Source: Sphingomonas liriopis (GTDB taxonomy: Bacteria > Pseudomonadota > Alphaproteobacteria > Sphingomonadales > Sphingomonadaceae). Taken from it: 64,000 bases of DNA. This document shows positions 34,528-43,125 of this stretch, piece after piece. The stretch lies in assembly GCF_024211255.1 (NCBI RefSeq), contig NZ_JAMLDY010000005.1, forward strand, positions 62,001 through 126,000. Reading direction: 5' to 3'. Within the stretch, counting starts at the first letter, position 1. The number at the start of each line of letters is the position of its first letter. The notes under the pieces were generated by a model. That model was not told the DNA's origin and did no database searches. It saw nothing but the letters and a program-made list of their open reading frames with translations. Both the position numbers and the translations under genes were made by a program.

Positions 34528-34549
34528 TTGTGGTCATTGTTGACTATTA
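34528..34549. promoter_or_regulatory. GTC-N6-GAC operator-like site upstream of CrtC/AttH genes
   Basis: TTGTGGTC (34528-34535), a 6-bp spacer and GACTATTA (34542-34549). The right arm is identical to that of the perfect palindrome at 29498-29519; the left arm matches 5 of 8. It lies 137 bp upstream of the first lipocalin-like gene. Confidence 0.5.
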
Positions 34550-34685
34550 CCGACGATCTGCGACACTCGTCATCATAGCGGACGCGACGCTGAGTTGCCT
34601 GACGACGGTCCCGCGACCCGCGGGGAGACAGGCGGCGAAGCCCACGTCGAACGAAAACACGAACAAGGTTTAGGAGAGGCTGGTC

Positions 34686-35774
34686 ATGAAACACGTGCGA
34701 ACGCGCGCGGTTACCTGCGCGCTTGCCCTGTGGGCATCCACCATCACCACGCTTGCCGGCCCCGCGCCAGCCATGGCGCAGGCGATCGGCACCTTCCCGC
34801 CGGTGGAAACGGGCATCGTCCTGCCCAAGGACGAAGGCTCGCACCGCCAGCCCGCCGAATGGTGGTACATGACCGGCTTCCTCGACGGCACCGACCCGGC
34901 CGGCGGCAAGCATGCCTATGCCTATGAGATGGTGGTGTTCCAGATCGCGCCCGTCGCCGGCCTGCCCCCGGTCTACGACGCGCATTTCGCCATTTCCGAC
35001 CTCACCCGCGGCACGTTCAAGTTCGAGAAGCGCGTGCTGCCGGGGCCGTTCACGACCACGGCGAACCGGTTCGACCTCGATGTTGCGGGGTTCAAGATGG
35101 GCGGATCGATGGGCGCCTATTATGCCAGGGCCAGCCGTACCGACCTGCAATATGCGATCGACCTGACCGCGCAGGCGACGCAACCGCCGACGCTCAACGG
35201 GATCAACGGCGTCGAGACCTATGGCGCGTGGAAATCGCCTTATTATTCGTTCAACGCCAACCGGACGAGCGGGACGGTGTGGGACCATGGCGTTCCCGTA
35301 AAGGTCACGGGCACGACCTGGTACGATCACGAATGGGCGACCGGGGCGCCTGGCCAGGCGGACAGCGGCTGGACGTGGTTCGGCGTGTCGATGGACGACA
35401 ATACCCAGTATAACCTCAGCTTCTTCATGAAGGGCGACGGCACGATCGATCATATGATCGGGGTCAAGACCGCCAACGGCACCTATACGCCGATCCCGGA
35501 AAACCAGATGGCGCTGGAGCGCATCGGCAGCTGGCGGAGCCCGAACACGGGATACACCTATCCGGCGAGCTGGAAGGTGACGCTGCCCGATGGCGCGATC
35601 AGCATCGTGCCGATCATCCAGGACGCCGAGCTGCACGCGCCGGCGACGCAGAAGTTCTATTACGAAGGCCCCGCGAAAGTCACCGGCACGCTGAACGGCC
35701 GCGCCGCCACCGGCCGGGCCTTTGCGGAGATGAACCCCTGGGGCGTCGACTGGGGCCTGCGCATCCTCCCCTGA
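34686..35774 (+). CDS. CrtC/AttH lipocalin-like protein, secreted (copy 1)
   Basis: The 362-residue protein has a signal peptide (about 1-32, ending APAMAQA) followed by a CrtC/AttH-type double lipocalin-like fold. Family marks are LPKDEGSHRQPAEWWYMTG (about 46-64), the TWYDHEW segment and the late GRAFAEMNPWG. Relatives include carotenoid 1,2-hydratase CrtC and AttH-like proteins, which hydrate or bind hydrophobic compounds. The function here is not established. AGGAGAGG precedes the ATG. It is the first of a tandem pair and is downstream of the TonB-dependent receptor, which suggests periplasmic handling of the imported hydrophobic substrate. Confidence 0.87.
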   Translation: MKHVRTRAVTCALALWASTITTLAGPAPAMAQAIGTFPPVETGIVLPKDEGSHRQPAEWWYMTGFLDGTDPAGGKHAYAYEMVVFQIAPVAGLPPVYDAHFAISDLTRGTFKFEKRVLPGPFTTTANRFDLDVAGFKMGGSMGAYYARASRTDLQYAIDLTAQATQPPTLNGINGVETYGAWKSPYYSFNANRTSGTVWDHGVPVKVTGTTWYDHEWATGAPGQADSGWTWFGVSMDDNTQYNLSFFMKGDGTIDHMIGVKTANGTYTPIPENQMALERIGSWRSPNTGYTYPASWKVTLPDGAISIVPIIQDAELHAPATQKFYYEGPAKVTGTLNGRAATGRAFAEMNPWGVDWGLRILP

Positions 35775-35816
35775 TCGCCAGCGCGATCCACCACCATAAC
35801 CACAAGGAGAGCAAGG

Positions 35817-36917
35817 ATGATCTGGAGAACGGTACGAAAGCGGCTGGCCGGCATTGGCAGCGGCCTCGCTTTGCTGGCGATGACGGGCGGCATCGGCTCA
35901 ACCGCGGCGCAGGCGCAATCCTTCGAACAGCCCGCCCCGTTGTCGCTGCCCAAGGATGAAGGCGCGCACCACAGCCAGCTGGAATGGTGGTATTTCGTCG
36001 GCCATCTTTACGGCACCGACCCGAGCGGCGCGAAGCGCGAATATGGCTATGAGGTCACGGTGTTCCAGCTGTGGCCGCTGCCGCTCGGCCCGGCGACCTA
36101 TTCCTGGCATTTCGCGATCACGGACGTGAACAACAACGTCCACCGGGTCGAGGAGCGGATCAAGGCCGATACGATCCCTGCGCAGACCGGCGGCTTCAGC
36201 TTCACCAACAAGGACTGGTCGGTCGGTGGATCGCAGCAGAATTACGCGATCAAGGCGATGCTGTCCGATGGCCGGTTCGGGATCGACCTGACGACCAGCA
36301 GCCGCATTCCCTTCACGGTGCACGGCAACAACGGCATGGTCGATTACCGCCCGATCGGCAAGACATCGGCCTATTACTCGTCGACGGCGCTCGATACGGT
36401 CGGCACGATCTACGACAACGGCGTGCCGATCCGGATCACGGGCACCTCGTGGCAGGACCGCCAGTGGTTCATCAAGGGGACCGCGCTCAACCAGGGCGGC
36501 TCCTTCTTCGGCGGCGGCTGGAACTGGTTCGCCATCCAGCTCGACAACAATACGCAGTACATGCTGTATTATCTGCAGGATCCGCTGACCGGGGCGATCG
36601 TCAACAAGTTCGGCACCCGCGTCGTCAACGGCGGCTCCAGCCCGCTCGCCGGACCGCAGATGGATCTGCAGGTGCTCTCGACCTGGCGCAGCCCGCAGAC
36701 GGGGTACAATTACCCCGCGAAATGGAATGTCGTGCTGCCCGAAGGGACGTTGACCATCACCCCGCAGGTCGCCAATCAGGAAATGGTGTGGCCCGCCCAT
36801 CGGACCTATTGGGAGGGCACGTCGGCGGTCGTCGGCACGCTGAACGGCCAGTCGGTCACCGGCCGCAGCTATGTCGAGGTCAATCCCTACAACCAGCCCT
36901 ACGCGTCGCTGCCCTGA
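35817..36917 (+). CDS. CrtC/AttH lipocalin-like protein, secreted (copy 2)
   Basis: The 366-residue paralogue of the preceding gene has a signal peptide (about 1-33, ending AAQAQS) and the same markers: LPKDEGAHHSQLEWWYFVG, TSWQDRQW near the middle and GRSYVEVNPYN near the end. The HEW of copy 1 is RQW here, so the pair may have diverged in activity; that histidine could be functional, which is a guess. It starts 42 bp after copy 1 with AAGGAGAG upstream and ends at a strong hairpin. A tandem duplication is the simplest origin. Substrate unknown. Confidence 0.86.
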   Translation: MIWRTVRKRLAGIGSGLALLAMTGGIGSTAAQAQSFEQPAPLSLPKDEGAHHSQLEWWYFVGHLYGTDPSGAKREYGYEVTVFQLWPLPLGPATYSWHFAITDVNNNVHRVEERIKADTIPAQTGGFSFTNKDWSVGGSQQNYAIKAMLSDGRFGIDLTTSSRIPFTVHGNNGMVDYRPIGKTSAYYSSTALDTVGTIYDNGVPIRITGTSWQDRQWFIKGTALNQGGSFFGGGWNWFAIQLDNNTQYMLYYLQDPLTGAIVNKFGTRVVNGGSSPLAGPQMDLQVLSTWRSPQTGYNYPAKWNVVLPEGTLTITPQVANQEMVWPAHRTYWEGTSAVVGTLNGQSVTGRSYVEVNPYNQPYASLP

Positions 36918-36946
36918 GCGCCGACGTACGACCGATGACGAAGGAA

Positions 36947-36979
36947 GGCGGCCCGACGGGACATCCCGATCGGGCCGCC
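36947..36979 (+). terminator. Hairpin after the second CrtC/AttH gene
   Basis: GGCGGCCCGA (36947-36956) pairs perfectly with TCGGGCCGCC (36970-36979) across a 13-nt loop, 29 bp after the stop. No U-tract follows, so it may also be a transcript-stabilising structure. Confidence 0.55.
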
Positions 36980-37017
36980 GCCCGTTCGAACCCTGCCTCC
37001 CTGTCGAAAGTGATGCC

Positions 37018-38634
37018 ATGATCCGATCGAACGATCGCCCTCGGCACCGGCCGTCCGCGATACGCGCGTTCCGGCTGATCGCGCTGCTGCTCGTCGTGGC
37101 GATCGGACAGGCCGGCCGGGCGCAGACGAGCGCCGACACGCTCACCTATCTGACCGCGATCACGGTCGTGGAGGACAGTGCGGCGAAGACCGTCCTCAAG
37201 CTCCAGCTCACCCCGCGGATGAACACGCACGTCAGCGCGACCGACGCCTCCGGCACGCCCGCGGTCGCCTTCACGCTCACCGCGCGCGGCCGGCAGCTGG
37301 TCGTGCCGGGGGGCTTCACCGGCCCGCTGAAGGCGATCCGCGTCGAGGAGAATCCCGGCTTCCTGTTCCTCCGCTTCGATCCCAAGACGCCCGGCGTGCA
37401 GATCGGGTCGATCGACAATCGCGACAACAGCGTGACGGTCACCCTGTCCGATCCACGGCGCAGCGCGACCGATACGACCGCATCCTCCACTGATACCGGC
37501 GCGCCCGGCCTGTCCGCCGCCGCGGCCGGGCCGGTGCCGCCGGCCGCGGATTTCTCGGCAATGGGGTTCGAGCTCGTCATGCTCGAATATGCCGACGTCA
37601 GCGAGGTCGCAGGGCTGCTCACCGACGGCGCGTCGATCAAGCCCAACGACAATTTCGTGCCGCGCTCGCCCGGTTTCGGCTCCGCCAATACCAACGGCGT
37701 CAGCTCCAGCTACAATCCGGGACCGCAGACGCAGAACACCGATCCCGAGCCGTTGGGGCGGTCGATCAATCCGAACATCGGCGTCGACCGCCGGCTCAAC
37801 GCGATCTGGCTGCGCGGCGACCCGGCGACGATCAAGCGGCTGAAGGCGCAGATCGCGGCGATCGACCAGCCGATCGACACCGTCATGCTCGAAACGCAGA
37901 TCGTCGAGCTGACGCAGACCGGCGCGCGCAACCTGGGGCTCGACATCGCCAATGCGAACGGCCAGATCGCCACCGCGACCGCCTCCTACGGCAATATCTC
38001 GTCGGCGGGGTCGTCCTTTCCGCTGACCACCCGCCAGCTCAGCGGCGCGGTCAATCTGCAGGCGTCGCTCTATGCTCAGGTGCAGAAGGGCGAGGGCCGC
38101 ATCCTTTCACGCCCGCGGATTTCGGCGCAGAGCGGGTCGGCGGCGCGGATCGTCACCGGCGATGCGATCCCGATCCTCACCTCGATCACGCTGTCGGGGG
38201 TCAACGGCGTGTCGCAACAGGTGCAATATGTGAACGTCGGCGTGACGTTGCAGATCGCGCCGCGCGTCACCGAGGACGGCATCGTCTCCAGCCACATCTA
38301 TTGCGTCGTATCGAGCGTCACCGGCTATCTGCAGGGCTATCCGACGATCAGCCAGCGCGAGGCGGAGACCTATGCGGCGGTACGCGACGGCGAATCCTTC
38401 GTCATCGGCGGCCTGTCGCAGGAAAGCAGCATGAAGACCCGCACCAAGCTGCCGATCCTGGGCGACATACCGATCCTGTCGATCCTCGCCGGCGCCAGCA
38501 AGTTGAGCAAGCAGACCACGGAATTGTACATCATGGTGACGCCGCATGTGATCCGCCGGCTGAACCTCAGGACCGCCGGCGGGCGGGAGGCGGTGCCGCC
38601 CGGGACGCTCGTCGCCGCCCCAACCGGCTCGTGA
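37018..38634 (+). CDS. Orphan secretin with AMIN-like N-terminal domain
   Basis: The 538-residue protein combines an exported N-terminus (about residues 1-42), a beta-rich AMIN-like domain (about 45-160; LKAIRVEENPGFLFLRFDP), a secretin N-type segment (about 180-300; VDRRLNAIWLRGDPATIKRL) and a C-terminal secretin domain (about 300-520). Characteristic secretin text is AQSGSAARIVTGDAIPI, VGVTLQIAPRVTEDG and LPILGDIPILSILAG. Secretins form the outer-membrane pore of type II/IV-pilus-type systems. No ATPase, inner-membrane or pilin gene accompanies it, so it is an orphan. It follows the lipocalin-like pair and a hairpin, and ends 3 bp from the convergent ferredoxin gene. Confidence 0.86.
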   Translation: MIRSNDRPRHRPSAIRAFRLIALLLVVAIGQAGRAQTSADTLTYLTAITVVEDSAAKTVLKLQLTPRMNTHVSATDASGTPAVAFTLTARGRQLVVPGGFTGPLKAIRVEENPGFLFLRFDPKTPGVQIGSIDNRDNSVTVTLSDPRRSATDTTASSTDTGAPGLSAAAAGPVPPAADFSAMGFELVMLEYADVSEVAGLLTDGASIKPNDNFVPRSPGFGSANTNGVSSSYNPGPQTQNTDPEPLGRSINPNIGVDRRLNAIWLRGDPATIKRLKAQIAAIDQPIDTVMLETQIVELTQTGARNLGLDIANANGQIATATASYGNISSAGSSFPLTTRQLSGAVNLQASLYAQVQKGEGRILSRPRISAQSGSAARIVTGDAIPILTSITLSGVNGVSQQVQYVNVGVTLQIAPRVTEDGIVSSHIYCVVSSVTGYLQGYPTISQREAETYAAVRDGESFVIGGLSQESSMKTRTKLPILGDIPILSILAGASKLSKQTTELYIMVTPHVIRRLNLRTAGGREAVPPGTLVAAPTGS

Positions 38635-38637
38635 GCG

Positions 38638-38955
38638 TCAGTCCGCGTCGGCGATCGTCACCGTCATGCCGTCGAGGGCGTCGGTGATCGTCACCTGACA
38701 CGACAGCCGCGACCGGGCGTCGCGGCTGTCGGTCCCGTCGAGCAGATCGTTTTCGTCGTCCGACATGGGCGGCAGCCGGTCGAGGAAGTCCGGCGCGATA
38801 TGGACATGGCAGGTCGCGCAGCTGCAACAGCCGCCGCACAAGGCGGCGATCTCGTCGATCCCGGCGTCGCGGAGCGCCGCCATCAGCGTTACTCCCGCCG
38901 GTGCCTCGATCGCCTGCTCGTCCCCTTCCCGCAGGATGACGGAAATGTGCGGCAT
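38638..38955 (-). CDS. Adrenodoxin-type [2Fe-2S] ferredoxin
   Basis: The 105-residue protein is a plant/vertebrate-type [2Fe-2S] ferredoxin of the adrenodoxin/putidaredoxin group. The four cluster ligands follow the CX5CX2CX36C pattern: C40, C46, C49 and C86. The [10 protein letters not shown] stretch is characteristic, and C43/C44 are additional cysteines. Such ferredoxins give electrons to bacterial P450s, and a P450 is encoded at 27.3 kb. It is the last gene of a five-gene leftward operon (gap to the hydrolase 3 bp). No ferredoxin reductase gene is visible in the window. Confidence 0.94.
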   Translation of the reverse strand: MPHISVILREGDEQAIEAPAGVTLMAALRDAGIDEIAALCGGCCSCATCHVHIAPDFLDRLPPMSDDENDLLDGTDSRDARSRLSCQVTITDALDGMTVTIADAD

Positions 38956-38958
38956 CGT

Positions 38959-39933
38959 TCAGCCTCCGGTTTCGAGGGAAAAGGAGGCGTCGCGCAGGAA
39001 GGCGGCGATCCGCCCCCGCGCCTGCCGCGCCTCGCGAAAGTCATAGGCCTGGAAGACGTGCGGCATCTCGGGCCAGATCTCCACCCGGATCGGCACCCCC
39101 GCGGCGGTCGCCGTCGCCACCAGCCGGATGCCGTCGTCGCGCAGGCGCTCCGTACTGCCGGCCTGAACCAGCAACGGCGGCAGTCCATGCAGATCAGCGA
39201 ACAACGGCGAGCAGTCGGGGTCGGCCGCGCTCGCACCGCCCAGATAATAGCCCGGCGCCGGCATCGGATGCCCGCCGAACATCGGATCGCGCTCGGCATT
39301 CTCGTCGATCGCCTCGCCCGAATAGGTCAGATCGGTCATCGGCGACAGCAACGCGACGGCGCGCGGCAGAGGCAGCCCCCGATCTCGCGCGCGCAGCAGC
39401 ATCCCCAACGCCAGCGCCGCGCCCGCGGAATCGGCGGCCACGACGATATCGCCGGCCTCCATGCCGTCCGCCAGCAGCGCGTCATACACCGCGAGGCAAT
39501 CGTCCTGCGCGGCAGGATACACGTCCTCCGGCGCCAGCCGGTACAGCGGCAGGACCACCCGCGCGATACCCGCCTCCCGCGCGATCCGCGCCGCCAACAG
39601 CATATGGCCGTGGATCGAGCGGAAGAAGAACCCGCCGCCATGGACGAACAATAGCACGGCGCCGTCACGGCATGGTGCGACCGGGGCGGTGATCGCCAGC
39701 TCCTTCGTCGCGACGCCGGCGATCTGCGTGTCCCGCGCGGTGAAGGGCAGCGAGGACCGGCGGCGCAGCCGGGCCATCCCCGCATCGACCCGGTCGAGCT
39801 TGTGGCGCGCCGCGATCAGCGCCGCGGGATCGGTGACGTCGAGCGGCGTCTTCGCCCGCATCGCCCGCAACAGCCGGTTGGTCAGGCGTGCACCGATCCC
39901 CGGACGGCCGGCGACATAGTCGATACCGGTCAT
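38959..39933 (-). CDS. Alpha/beta hydrolase (HSL/esterase type)
   Basis: The 324-residue protein is an alpha/beta hydrolase of the hormone-sensitive-lipase type. The oxyanion motif is VHGGGFF (about 105-111), the nucleophile serine lies in AADSAGAAL, and the predicted catalytic histidine is in PHVFQAYDF near the C-terminus. ATG 39933 overlaps the stop of the upstream synthetase gene as ATGA; an earlier in-frame ATG lacks coupling. An esterase next to two acyl-CoA synthetases and a distant BVMO suits opening of a Baeyer-Villiger ester or lactone, but the substrate is inferred only. Confidence 0.9.
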   Translation of the reverse strand: MTGIDYVAGRPGIGARLTNRLLRAMRAKTPLDVTDPAALIAARHKLDRVDAGMARLRRRSSLPFTARDTQIAGVATKELAITAPVAPCRDGAVLLFVHGGGFFFRSIHGHMLLAARIAREAGIARVVLPLYRLAPEDVYPAAQDDCLAVYDALLADGMEAGDIVVAADSAGAALALGMLLRARDRGLPLPRAVALLSPMTDLTYSGEAIDENAERDPMFGGHPMPAPGYYLGGASAADPDCSPLFADLHGLPPLLVQAGSTERLRDDGIRLVATATAAGVPIRVEIWPEMPHVFQAYDFREARQARGRIAAFLRDASFSLETGG

Positions 39934-41468
39934 GCCGCCGTACCCGCTGCATGCCAATAGGCATCCCGGATCAGCCTTTTAAAGAGCTTGCCGGTCGGTT
40001 GCCGCGGCAGTTCGGCCATGAAGTCGATCTGCCGCGGCACCTTGATCCCCGATAGCTGGCCGCGCAGCCACTGGCGGATATCCTCGGCGAAGCCGTCGTT
40101 GGCGTCCGCCCAGTCGACCGGCTGGATCACCGCGACCACCCGCTCGCCGAAATCGGGATCGGGCGCGCCGACCACCGCGGCATCGGCGATGCGCGGATGC
40201 GTGACCAGCAGGTTCTCGATCTCCTGCGGATAGACGTTCACCCCGCCCGAGATGATCATGAACCCCTGCCGGTCGGTCAGGTACAGATAGCCGTCCTCGT
40301 CCAGCCGACCGACATCGCCCAGCGTGGTCCAGCCGTGCACGTTCGCGGCTTCCGCGGTCTTGGCGGGATCGTTGTGATAGGAAAAGCGCGGCCCGCCCTC
40401 GAAATAGACCGCGCCCTCGTGCCCCGGCGGCAGGTCATGCCCCGCCTCGTCGCAGATGTGCAGCGTGCCGATCACCGCGCGCCCGACCGATCCGGGCCGG
40501 CTGAGCCACTCGGCCGAATCGATCATCGTCCAGCCATTGCCCTCCGTCCCCGAATAATATTCGAACAGGATCGGGCCCCACCAGTCGATCATCGCGTGCT
40601 TGACCGGCACCGGGCACGGCGCCGCGGCATGGATCGCCACGCGCAGCGACGACAGGTCGTGGGCGCGGCGCACATCCTCGGGCAGTTTCAGCATCCGCAC
40701 GAAATGCGTCGGCACCCATTGGCTGGCGGTGACCCGATGACGGGCGATCACGCTTAACGCGCGTTCGGGATCGAAATGCCCCATCACGACGACGGTGCCG
40801 CCCAGCCGGTGGACCGTCATCGACCAGTGCAGCGGCGCCGCGTGGTAGAGCGGCGCCGGCGACAGGTATACGGTGTCCTCGGTAAAGCCGAACCGCTGCG
40901 TGGCGAGCTGGGTCAGCAGCGGCGGGGCCGCGATCGCCGGATCCTCCGGCAGCGCCCAGCGCACGCCCTTCGGCCGCCCCGTTGTCCCCGACGAATAGAG
41001 CATCAGCGCACCCGCCGATTCATCCGCCACCGGCGTGTCGGGCATCGCCGCCGATTCGGCGTTCCAGTCGCGGAACCCCGCCATGGGTCCGTCGAGCATG
41101 AACGTCGCAATTTCCGGCAGCCGCTCCGGCAGCTCGCACGCCACCGCGGCGAGATGCGGCGACGTCACCAGCAACTTCGCGCAGGAATCGGTCAGGATAT
41201 ACTCCGCCTCGGCGGCGGTGGCGCGCGACGACAGGCAGACGAGGTACAGCCCGCTGCGCTGCGCCGCCCAGGCGAGATCGAAGAAGCGCGGATGGTTTTC
41301 CAGGAACAGCGCCACGACATCGCCGCGCACCAGTCCCGCCGCGCGGAACAGATGCGCGCCCTGGTTGGAACGGCGGTCGAGCGTGGCGTAATCGATCGTC
41401 TCGCCCGTCGATTCCATGATGACCGCCGGTTTGGCGGGATGGGCGAGCGCGTGAATGGCAGGATGCAT
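39930..41468 (-). CDS. Acyl-CoA synthetase (AMP-forming)
   Basis: The 512-residue ANL-superfamily protein has the P-loop-like A3 motif YSSGTTGRPKGV (about 157-168), YYSGTEG (A5-like, about 304-310), TLGDVGRLDEDGYLYLTDR (A7/A8) and the terminal PTGKLFKR segment with the predicted catalytic lysine. It activates a carboxylic acid to its CoA ester. It lies between a second synthetase (33 bp upstream) and the esterase gene (ATGA overlap). Two synthetases in one operon suggest that two different acids are activated, for example a side-chain acid and a ring-derived acid. Specificity is not readable. Confidence 0.93.
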   Translation of the reverse strand: MHPAIHALAHPAKPAVIMESTGETIDYATLDRRSNQGAHLFRAAGLVRGDVVALFLENHPRFFDLAWAAQRSGLYLVCLSSRATAAEAEYILTDSCAKLLVTSPHLAAVACELPERLPEIATFMLDGPMAGFRDWNAESAAMPDTPVADESAGALMLYSSGTTGRPKGVRWALPEDPAIAAPPLLTQLATQRFGFTEDTVYLSPAPLYHAAPLHWSMTVHRLGGTVVVMGHFDPERALSVIARHRVTASQWVPTHFVRMLKLPEDVRRAHDLSSLRVAIHAAAPCPVPVKHAMIDWWGPILFEYYSGTEGNGWTMIDSAEWLSRPGSVGRAVIGTLHICDEAGHDLPPGHEGAVYFEGGPRFSYHNDPAKTAEAANVHGWTTLGDVGRLDEDGYLYLTDRQGFMIISGGVNVYPQEIENLLVTHPRIADAAVVGAPDPDFGERVVAVIQPVDWADANDGFAEDIRQWLRGQLSGIKVPRQIDFMAELPRQPTGKLFKRLIRDAYWHAAGTAA

Positions 41469-41501
41469 GACGGCAGACGTCCGAAAGAGGAAAGGCCGGG
41501 A

Positions 41502-43115
41502 TCAGGCGACGGCACGATCGGGGGCACGATCGGGGGCACCATCGGGGGCGCGGTCGGGGCCGGTGCGATGGGCGGCACGCAGTTCGCGCTTCAGGATCTT
41601 GCCGGACGCATTGCGCGGCAGCGTGGCGACGAAATCGACCGACCGCGGCACCTTGTAGCCCGCGATCGTCGTCCGGGCATGCGCGACCAGTTCCTCGGCA
41701 TTCACCGCGGCGCCGGGCTTGAGGACGACGAATGCCTTCACCGTTTCGCCCCAGCGATCGTCGGGGATGCCGATCACCGCGACCGCATCGACCGCCGGAT
41801 GGGTGGCGATCGCCTGTTCCACCTCGATCGGATAGATGTTCTCGCCGCCCGAGATAATCATGTCCTTGATCCGGTCGCACAGGAACAGATAACCGTCCGC
41901 GTCGAGGTAGCCGGCATCACCGGTGCGCAGCCAGCCGTCCGCGTCGATCGTCTCGCGCGTCGCCTCCGGCATGTTCCAATAGCCGGCCATCACGCCCGGC
42001 GTCCGCACGCAGACCTCGCCCACGACGGACGGCGGCACCTCGGCACCTTGAAGATCGACGATGCGGATCGCGTTGCCCGACATGACCCGCCCGGTGGAGG
42101 CGAGCCGGTTGCCGACCGGGCGGACATGATCCTCGGGCGGCAGCGCGACGAAGCTGCCGCACGTCTCGGTCATCCCGTAATATTGCACGAAATCGCAGCC
42201 GATGAGCTTCAGGCAGCGCTTCAGCAGGACCGGCGGCATGGGGCTCGCGCCGTAGACGATCTGGCGCAGCGATCCCGGCCGCACGTCGCCCTGTTCCCAG
42301 CTGTCGACCAGCATCTGCAACGCGGTCGGCACGATCATCGCATGCGTGACGCCGTCGCCGGCGATCGCCCGCTCGATTCCGGCGATCGAGAATTCGCGCA
42401 GGACCACCGATCGCCCGCCGCCATGGAAGGCGCCCAGCGCCCAGCCCGAGCCGGAGACGTGGAAGACCGGCATGGCGACCAGCGCGGTCAGATCGGGCGT
42501 CCAGCGGCGCCACGCCTCACCGCTGGCCTCGGCGAGCTCCAGCGCGCCCAGTATCGCACCATGGGTCAGCATCACCCCCTTGGGCCTGCCCGTGGTGCCG
42601 GAGGTGTAGAGCTGGAGGAAGACATCGTCGCGGCCCACATCGACCGTCGTCCCCGCGGCGTCGCCGGGCGCGTCGCGCCAGGCGGTGAAATGCCGGTCGG
42701 GATCGTCGCCCGGTTCGATCGCGATCAGCCGCCGTATCCCGGCGACGTTGGGCACCAGCCGCGCGGCCGCCGCGAGGAAGTCACCGGTGACGAACAGCAG
42801 TTCCGCTCCGGCATCCGCCAGGATCTGTTCGTGCTCCGCCGGCGCGAGCCGCCAGTTGAGCGGCACCGTCACCAGCCCCGCCATCCCGGCGCCGACCAGC
42901 AGTTCGAAAAACAGGTCGCTGTTCTTGCCGAGAAAGGCGACACGCGCGCCGGGGCGACAGCCCTCCGCGGACAATGCGACGGCGACCCGGCGGCACCGGG
43001 CCGCGAAGTCGCCGAAGCTGGTCGTCCGCCCTTCGAAGGCGAAGGCGATCGCATCGGGCCGTTCGCGTGCGTGATGCTCCGCGACTTCGCCGAAATGGAC
43101 GAACCGGTGGCTCAT
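41502..43115 (-). CDS. Acyl-CoA synthetase (AMP-forming), FadD-like, with repeat tail
   Basis: The 537-residue ANL-superfamily protein has YTSGTTGRPKGVMLTH (about 168-183), YYGMTETCG, TGDAGYLDADGYLFLCDR and the terminal NASGKILKREL with the predicted catalytic lysine, so it is complete. The overall pattern resembles FadD3-type synthetases, which act on ring-derived acids in steroid catabolism, but this is a loose similarity. The last 16 or so residues are four copies of a PDRA-like unit encoded by a 12-bp tandem repeat. GAGGGG lies about 7 nt before ATG 43115. The gene follows the enoyl-CoA hydratase by 10 bp. Confidence 0.93.
   Translation of the reverse strand: MSHRFVHFGEVAEHHARERPDAIAFAFEGRTTSFGDFAARCRRVAVALSAEGCRPGARVAFLGKNSDLFFELLVGAGMAGLVTVPLNWRLAPAEHEQILADAGAELLFVTGDFLAAAARLVPNVAGIRRLIAIEPGDDPDRHFTAWRDAPGDAAGTTVDVGRDDVFLQLYTSGTTGRPKGVMLTHGAILGALELAEASGEAWRRWTPDLTALVAMPVFHVSGSGWALGAFHGGGRSVVLREFSIAGIERAIAGDGVTHAMIVPTALQMLVDSWEQGDVRPGSLRQIVYGASPMPPVLLKRCLKLIGCDFVQYYGMTETCGSFVALPPEDHVRPVGNRLASTGRVMSGNAIRIVDLQGAEVPPSVVGEVCVRTPGVMAGYWNMPEATRETIDADGWLRTGDAGYLDADGYLFLCDRIKDMIISGGENIYPIEVEQAIATHPAVDAVAVIGIPDDRWGETVKAFVVLKPGAAVNAEELVAHARTTIAGYKVPRSVDFVATLPRNASGKILKRELRAAHRTGPDRAPDGAPDRAPDRAVA
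41511..41558. repeat. 12-bp tandem repeat encoding the synthetase tail (PDRA-PDGA-PDRA-PDRA)
   Basis: Four consecutive 12-bp units (consensus GGCACGATCGGG in plus-strand phase) cover the 3' end of the acyl-CoA synthetase gene, from position 41511 to 41558. The unit encodes Pro-Asp-Arg-Ala on the minus strand. It lies beyond the catalytic lysine, so copy number may vary without loss of activity. Confidence 0.85.
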
Positions 43116-43125
43116 GCCATTCCCC

